Part shown: positions 57,698-64,000 of the stretch, piece after piece
Layout: the number at the start of each line of letters is the position of its first letter
Position numbering within the stretch: position 1 is the stretch's first letter
Assembly (NCBI GenBank): GCA_001910725.1
Contig: MJGA01000023.1
Coordinates: 372,001-436,000 of the forward strand
Direction: 5' to 3'
From: Phanerodontia chrysosporium
Lineage: Eukaryota > Basidiomycota > Agaricomycetes > Polyporales > Phanerochaetaceae
DNA: 64,000 nt
Notes under the pieces: model-generated
What the model saw: the letters and a program-made list of their open reading frames with translations, nothing else
Told to the model about the DNA's origin: nothing
Databases searched by the model: none
Made by a program: the position numbers and the translations under genes

Positions 57698-59126
57698 TCA
57701 TCGTGAGCGGCGCACGGCGCGTTTGGGGCTGGCGCGGTGGGAAGGGGAGCCTTTGCGGTCCGTGGACGATCGACATGAAGGGCCGACACGGTCATTTCTT
57801 CGGGCGTCCAGGGCGGATCGACGGCGGTCGCACAGCACGCTGTGTACACTGGCATTTCGGGGACGGGGCACAGAAGGCGCCGAACCGGGGGAGGTCGAGG
57901 GAGCATCAGGTGCTGTGCATCTGTCAAAAGTCTTGTATTGCGCTACTTCTGCGCGTTTCTCACAAGATGGCGGCGTGCCCGTGTTCACCTCGTCCCGTGA
58001 GACAGTGGAATTCAAAACCGGTGGCCATTTCAAACAGAAGACTCGGTTGTGCATAACATCGAGCCCTTGCAATGCACAGGGCCTAGAACGAAGCTGTAAT
58101 AGGAGCACCCTCTTCTCCCCCTCAACTGGTGTGATATGCCGACGCAGGGTGTCCCAGCTGCCGAGCTTGAAGCAGGCCGGGAGTGCCTCCCACGCAGTCT
58201 CGCGCCCCGCCTCGTACGAGGCCTGGAACACCCTCCGACACGCTCCACAGAGGTCAAACGCAAGCTTGCCCTGCGCAAACTTGACGCGCGCGAAGGGGTC
58301 CGCGACGTACGCAAAGCCAGGGCGCTCGAGGGCGATGAGGAACTTGCGGCGCACCGCGAAGCAGGAGGACACCGAGCGACAGTCGTCCGACAGGCGCACG
58401 TCGCCCGAGAAGAGCAGCGCGAAGGTGTGCGTGCGTGCTAGGGCCGACATTGCAGGCAGAACCTCGAGCACGCGCGCCGCATCGAGCCCCGACGTCCGTG
58501 CCGCGTCCACGATCACGTCCATGTCGCGTTGGAAGAGGCGGAGCATCGCTGCTGGGAGGACAGCCTCGGCGTCGGCGTCCTGCTGTGCGAGGTTGATGAC
58601 GGCGATGTGCGCGTCCAGGTCGTCGAGGGGGAGTCGATGCAGGAGGTTCATGGAGGGGTAGTACTCGCCTGTGCGGTTGACCTCTTCCCAACCCTCCAGC
58701 GTGTCCGGGTATATGCGTTGCAAAATGGAGAGGATGCGCTTGCGCAGGTCGTCGGCTTGATATTTCATTGCCACCCGAAGGATAGCAGTGTACTGGACGC
58801 AGGTGCATTGAGACAGTAAGAAACTGAAACTCGACATCAGCACCAGATTGCATACAGAAATCAAAAAACTGACTCGTATGAGGAGAATAGGGCAAGCAGG
58901 AACAATGACATTTGTGCCGCGTCGTCGTGAACCTTGAGAAGCTGACACCCTTCGTACATCTCTACCCCGTAGCCGGTTGTGGTAGTGAGAACATGTCTCG
59001 AAACAAGGAGGATTCCCTGCTGAGAATACCCTTGTAGACTTTGAATAGCGTCTTGTCCGCCTGCAAGACAACCGTCCCGTCGTCATACCAGAGCTCCGGA
59101 GATCGTTCGAATTCACCGTTCGACAT
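57698..59126 (-). CDS. BTB/POZ domain protein
   Basis: BTB proteins of this Agaricomycete group are generally cullin-3 adaptor or dimerisation proteins. The ATG at 59126 opens MSNGEFERSPELWYDDGTVV, then LQADKTLFKVYKGILSRESS, LFRDMFSLPQP, EMYEGCQLLKVHDDAAQMSL and LLALFSS, the canonical BTB core. After an intron comes YTAILRVAMKYQADDLRKRI, then a helical second half with INLAQQDADAEAVLPAAMLR and a Cys cluster LCGACRRVF. One base is missing in the BTB part at the plus-strand run of four Cs, 58965-58968 (PATG/VEMYEG junction); five would restore the frame. The homologous part ends near 58100 (LGSWDTLRRHI). The open frame runs on to 57698 through non-conserved sequence, so the true 3' end may be earlier. 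Confidence 0.75.
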
Positions 59127-61417
59127 GTTGCGGAATAGCTAATCGCCTGCAATGTACAGTGACGGTCAATAAACGGAACAGGACGAGGGAAAACAAAGCC
59201 TTACAGAGCTCGTAGGATGTTGAACTCTAAGCGTAAGTCACATCTCCAAATCGTGGTTGTATTACTGGCGGCTAGCTCCCTGGCCTGCATTCAGGGCCGC
59301 TACCTCGACATTGCTGTCCTCCTGACAGATTGAGCGCACTTTAGATTGTAGTATGTATCCAGGGAGGGATGAGAAACATAGTTGGCGAGAGGATGAACCA
59401 GACAACCGTGCCAGAAGGGCGCAACAGCTCATCGGGACCCCGAGCACCGTTCAACGAGCAAAACATCATCCCTGCGTTACTACATAGTAAGATGTTTCAC
59501 CACCGTTGGCTGATGCCCACTGCGTATCAACCGAGCTGTAGACTTGTGACAGGCTCGCTGAAATACATATTTGATGTCATCTTCACAGCCTGGACGATGA
59601 TCTGGCAGCCTAGTCTCGTACATAGGACTTGCGCGGCTCTAATCATCTGACTCTTGGTCAGATTGCTGCACGCTAGACCTTTGTTCCCACAGCGTAAATC
59701 AAGACTATGCTCATAGCTTGTAGCAATGTGCTTCCTCTGACATCGAGGCCATGCAAATTGGTCACGATCCGTTCCTCCGCCACTGCACAGACGTATGTGG
59801 TGTACTACACGGGTTATGAATGTACGACTTCAATAATGGCCGCAAAGACAACTCCACTTACATTTCATTGCAGCGACATCCGACTGAAGCCTAGAGATCA
59901 CGGCGGTGCCGCGGCGCTTCCCCGTGCCACCATTCCACTGCCTCCTATTTTCCACATCGTGTCGGACAACCCTGGTATCCGCCACACAATGCCGTCCACC
60001 AGGTTTGCATGCGCTGTAAGACTTACAGGCCGATCAAATTCTATGGGTCAAAGCACACAACGGGCAAAACCCGTGTCCAGTCGTGATCGGGACAGCGACT
60101 CGACTGCCGGTCGAGTAGGTTGTCGAGTAGGTTGTCCAGTCACTTGTCCAGTCACTTGTAACAGGACTATCCAGTCGTTTGCGGGACGCTCCACCTCGCG
60201 GGAGCCTCTGTGATTGGCTGACGTGGGCTGTTAGTAAGCATCTCTCCTCCAAAATGGTAGGAATGCATCGCCCTCTCCGGCCGAATGCCGCCATTCTCGG
60301 TGCACTGCTCTCCGGGTTTAAAACTGCCTCAAAATTAATTAATTGACGCACACTCCTGTTCCTGGAATTATGATTATTTTCAAGTGTTGACGGATGCAAG
60401 GATAAGTCCTCCCATGACGTCAATATAACAGACGCGGTCTCGACTCTCGACAGCCAGAGAGCGATGCGCCGGGCGCCTGAAGCTGTGTTTGTATCTATTT
60501 GCTCCCCTTTCCCAAAGCAGCGTGCGCCTTCGTTCTCGCGTCGTTCCATTTCTCTCCCGCCGTTTCCTTCTCACAATACAGTGTCATCTAGTCGAATTAT
60601 CCTACATTCTATGAGCAAAGTCCCTCAGGATGTGAATGCTATATCGTCCGGTACTGCGAGAGAGGGCAACATAGATGTTGGCAACGCAAGGTCGCCGTAG
60701 GGATCCGGAGGCTTCGTGATATCTGCGATGAGTGTATTGACAGTTTGCCTCTGTGCACAGAAATCCTTCAGGGTGCAGGCTCGTGGTTGTCCTCCGGATC
60801 CCCAGCCAGTCCGGATCCTAGTGCACTTCAGCACTTGAAGGCATGGGCATGCATGATCCAGACAGAGGCTCAGATCCACTATATAGCTTATGCTCGGCTG
60901 TTGTTGCAGATCGAGCCTCAGCGATACTCGAGGGCTTCAAATCGTCGTTATGTCCGAGGCGCCGGCGGGATGATGCGCCAAAGGCGCACGCACCTTGGTG
61001 CGGATGCCCAGGTATAGAAGGAGCCGGGACTCGGTAATTACGCCCTCCGGGGCATGACCATTGGCTCGTCTAGTTATTTTACATTCTCATACACTCTTTG
61101 TTATCCACTTAGTAAACGTTGCTTATCTAGGTTAACCGTATTTTTCTTATTTCACTTAATGTTGCGGTTCACCCTCTATAGTAATTCTCGGGAACTATTA
61201 CTTACTGTATAAGTACTTGTCCAACTTAGCTAGTCTAATTATCAGTCGTTTCCTCTTCACTCCTGCGTGATCATTCTACAACACAAATGAACAATTCTGA
61301 AGTTAGTGCTAGCACCCTTTGTCATACATGTAGGCCTCTGTCTAATCATCTTTGATACGAGAGCGTGTTGCTAGTGCTTCTTCGACGAGGTCCTATCTGT
61401 CTCCGCAATCAGACTTC
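59127..61417. other. Gene-poor region
   Basis: No credible CDS was found. A pyrimidine-rich leader-like stretch ends at an ATG at 60611 with a 29-codon open frame (MSKVPQDVNAISSGTAREGN and onward), too short to call. The stretch 61060-61350 is distinctly AT-rich. Confidence 0.4.
60111..60158 (+). repeat. Four consecutive 12-mers in a 2+2 pattern
   Basis: tcgagtaggttg occurs at 60111-60122 and 60123-60134, followed directly by tccagtcacttg at 60135-60146 and 60147-60158. A 7-bp inverted repeat actcgac/gtcgagt overlaps the left edge. Confidence 0.85.
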
Positions 61418-62695
61418 TCATGCGCCTGGACCAAGATCGTTGCACTCACCGGTCTCTTTGGCTCCACGTGGCATCTGTTTCTGTGCGGATGCTTTTGCCT
61501 TGGTCGGTGATGCAGAGTTGGGAATGAGGGTCCTGTACCGGTCCCTTGCCAGCACAGTGCCTAAACGCGCACTTCTCGGTCTTGCTGCTTGACTGTTCGT
61601 AGTTGGCACTGTTGCACCTGCAGCACGCGCCGCAGCAGCAGTGGTCTTGAGGCGCTTGGATGGGAATTCAGACGTTTCCCCGGATCCAGATCCGGGGAAC
61701 GCCTCTGAGTAGGTACGAGTACGCATCGCCCAAGCAGCGACCGTGGGTGCATGCGTCACATCCATCATACTGATATCTGAGGGAGCTCTCACTGACGGCG
61801 CCTTTATAGAGGGGCAAGGGGTGAAGGCTCTTGACTCGTTATCGTCTCGTGCAGTCGCCATACTACAGTCATCGTTGTCTGCCTCACGGCATGAGCGGGC
61901 AGATACATCAAGGAAGGAATGTGACTTTCAGTACCTGGCAGGTGATTTTCGAGGTTGAGGTTGAGGCTGTGTTGAGATGGAGGAGAAGCAGGAGTATCCT
62001 CAGGCATACAGCCGTCCATCTCCATTGAGTCAGGACTGAATACCCTACCCGAAGTCCCTGGGGACATCAACAGTAGTCAACAAGAATGCGACCGCATGAG
62101 AGATGGTGAAGAACTCACCGACTGTGGCAGCGTCGTCGCTCGGATCTTCGTCGGCTTTCATTAATATAGTGGTTGGGCAGTCCGGGGAATCCTTGTTTGG
62201 TATAATCTTGCACCGGTACCTGGGATTGAGCTTGAAGAAGTACCACTGAACAAGGTCGCACATTTCACTGAAGCTGCAATGGAAGAACAAGGTTGGTTCG
62301 ATAAACCGGGTGCACAGGAATCATACCACTCACCCACAATTGTCGATGCGCCTTGGCCACTGCGAACCCTCATCTAACTCGGATGTCGCACCCTCCGCTA
62401 GAGGCAACATAGCTGCAATCTGCTTTCCTGATGGAAGCGTCTCCACCGCGATAATCCGGCGAGGTCGCTTAGTTGCCTCTGCCTCCTTTTCACTTGAATC
62501 ATAAGGCCGCCCTACTATGTCCGGGCAGGCAGGAATCCACGAGAAGACAGGAGTACTGAGTGATGTTATAAGCCAAGGAATGCCATGAAATCGAGCCAGT
62601 GAACCTATTATGAACCTTTTGAACGACCCAGTGAGTTGTGAAATAGAGGCAGACGCTGCTGGCACCGCTGGTTCTGTGGAAAGCATGGAAAGCAT
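61418..62695 (-). CDS. Hypothetical protein, Ser/Ala-rich C-terminus
   Basis: Function not recognised. Four exons (62334-62695, 62119-62273, 61935-62057, 61418-61878) sum to 366 residues without a frame break. Exon 1 contains SQLTGSFKRFIIGSLARFHG, IPWLITSLSTPVFSWIPACP and KRPRRIIAVETLPSGKQI. Exon 2 has MCDLVQWYFFKLNPRYRCKI. The C-terminal exons are Ser/Pro/Ala-rich with a nuclear-localisation-like PSKRLKT. The start at 62695 is the first in-frame ATG; further upstream exons are possible but unclear, since the upstream 600 bp end at an LTR. The intact splice phases make it likely to be a real gene despite lack of homology. Confidence 0.5.
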
Positions 62696-63315
62696 GGGGA
62701 TACAGATGACAGTTGCAGTTGAGATGAGTCTGGGCAGGTTTCGTGTCTATAAAGGGAGCAAGAGCCCATGTGAAACAAAAATATATTACGGGCGGTGTGA
62801 CGATATTGCAGCTACACTCGATGTGCTCCTGCCCCGTACGGTCATCGATTGATACCAAGCGTACAGCAGATTCCATACCTCATGTAGCACTGTGATAGAG
62901 TAACCCCATCCAGAGCAACGCCATAGCGTGCTGCAGAAGTGCAGGGCTGGTCAAGATAATACATTCTACTGCGAGAAGGGAAATAAACCAGCCACAATTG
63001 CAAGCGCAGCTTGGGCATCGTAACTAGTGTCTAAACCCTTCTTCTTCTTCTTGCCCACCGTACCACAGCCTAGCTCTGCTGACTGTAGCATGGTTGCTTG
63101 AGATAACCTGCCATAGATCCACGGCTCCCTTCTTCATTATTCCAGGGCTGGGATCCGGAGTTGGTAAGTGACGGTTGGCTTCCATCGTCGGTCATTAGAA
63201 CTTGGATATCTAGTGTATGATGAGTTTCCCAGTCCGTGGTAGTAGACAGTAATTCGAGCCACTCACGCGATGTTATGAGAAGGACTTGCCCAGGACGCTC
63301 GCCTGCGTTGGCGAC
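62696..63315. other. Spacer between hypothetical gene and LTR
   Basis: Short open frames on the minus strand (for example 63070-63321) could be remnants of 5' exons of the preceding gene, but no continuous model was found. Confidence 0.35.
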
Positions 63316-64000
63316 TGTCACGGATGTGACGGTGCTGCCCTATTTTTCGCCGATTTTTGGCTATTTTCCTCGATTAATCCAACGGGCGAGCAGCCCTCGC
63401 GCCGTCTGGAGTCCTAGCCGCCCACACTCAGCGCCTGGCCACTCAGCGCCAGCGCCCTGATGGCGCATCACCCCTAGACGCCAGCGCATCCCGCTGCGCG
63501 CTCAGACACTGCCCGGGTCACCGGTCTGCCTTGCAACCGGTTCCCCGGATCGCCGAGGAGGCACTGTCATCCCTGATGACTCCCTTCGCCGAGACACGCC
63601 GAGCTGATCAGCCAGATGACACAGCCTCGGCCCGACGCAGCCTCGGACACTGCCAGCTGACACAGCCTCGTGACATAGCCTCCGCACAGCCTCGCCGCGC
63701 AGCCCGCGTCGCAGCCTCGATGGCTATGCCGAGCATTGCCCATCAGCTTAGGTAATCGTACAGCCTGCCCTAAAGGACCTGTAGTATATAAGGGTAGCAC
63801 TCCTCGCTCCTGTCCGTCATCTCGACCTCTTGGTCAATACGGACAGGTAAGCCACGCTTGTATTTCTCTACTTACATTCAATAATAACTTGGTCAATACG
63901 GACAGCTGAGCAAGTTTGTTCGTCGCTGCGTGATTCGCTCCGCCGCGCCTCGTCGTCGACCTCCCCACTGGCCCTCCCTCGTGAAGCGTTGAGCCCTAGC
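63316..64000 (+). mobile_element. LTR of a Ty3/gypsy-like retrotransposon, left end of LTR, truncated by window edge
   Basis: The left boundary starts TGTCACGGATGTGACGGTGC, with the canonical TG and an internal gtcac/gtgac inverted repeat. A core promoter TATATAAG lies at 63785-63792. About 20-60 bases downstream is a 9-bp hairpin (cctgtccgt ... acggacagg). An 18-base sequence, cttggtcaatacggacag, occurs at 63829-63846 and again at 63888-63905. This order (TG terminus, long GC-rich U3, TATA, short R/U5) fits a plus-oriented LTR. No CA terminus, primer-binding site or gag-pol is within the window, so a solo LTR is also possible. Confidence 0.6.
63785..63792 (+). promoter_or_regulatory. TATA box of the LTR
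   Basis: tatataag, followed by GC-rich sequence and the duplicated 18-mer; the position fits LTR transcription running to the right. Confidence 0.55.

Noticed and set aside
59707..60213. 168-codon plus-strand frame
   Set aside because: Runs through the tandem 12-mer repeat and has no conserved segment.
63070..63321. Minus-strand frame with a KKGAVDLW-like peptide in a neighbouring frame, faintly reminiscent of KDZ transposase
   Set aside because: The match is too short to support and no cysteine cluster or catalytic residues accompany it.

Overview
This 64-kb window comes from a basidiomycete, most likely an Agaricomycete (bracket- or gill-fungus type). The evidence is dense, short introns of about 45-75 nt with GTRNGT donors, a Zn2Cys6 regulator, Agaricomycete-type F-box, DUF6593-like and BTB proteins, a cysteine-cluster protein of the kind carried by KDZ transposons, and a Ty3/gypsy-like LTR. 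GC content is high apart from one AT-rich intron and a short AT-rich stretch near 61.1 kb. No rRNA, tRNA or CRISPR was recognised.

Layout: COG3 (5' part, runs off the left edge, minus); a small conserved protein (1.3-2.3 kb); a GC-rich gene-free block (2.3-6.9 kb); a 12-exon Zn2Cys6 transcription factor (6.9-10.3); a luciferase-domain protein, a P-loop kinase-like protein with an 11-nt microexon, and a DUF6593-like protein, all minus (10.8-14.6); a gap; MMTAG2-like (16.3-17.1, minus) divergent from a tandem pair of F-box genes (17.4-20.7, plus); USE1 (minus) divergent from SQS1 (plus); SNX3 (plus); TRS65 (minus) divergent from a small membrane protein (plus); ELP6 (minus). A tandem duplication of about 3.6 kb follows (32.8-39.9), each copy holding a secreted-type protein and a seven-TM protein. 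Next are a basic hypothetical protein, a truncated KDZ-associated CxC5 gene, an S9 peptidase, a 6.2-kb gene-free GC-rich block, a Ser/Pro-rich protein, a BTB protein, a hypothetical protein, and an LTR entering from the right edge.

Four genes act in vesicle traffic (COG3, USE1, SNX3, TRS65) and several others are housekeeping (ELP6, SQS1). I see no biosynthetic or defence operon-like system. The most unusual things are gene-structural: an exon of 11 nt in the centre of a Walker A motif, an outsized AT-rich intron with nested hairpins in one of two F-box paralogues, repeated use of GC-AG introns, and a recurring pattern in which conserved genes are one base short of frame, often at homopolymers. 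That pattern suggests uncorrected assembly indels.

Exon limits were derived by eye from splice consensus and reading-frame continuity. In the intact models the summed exon lengths are multiples of three.
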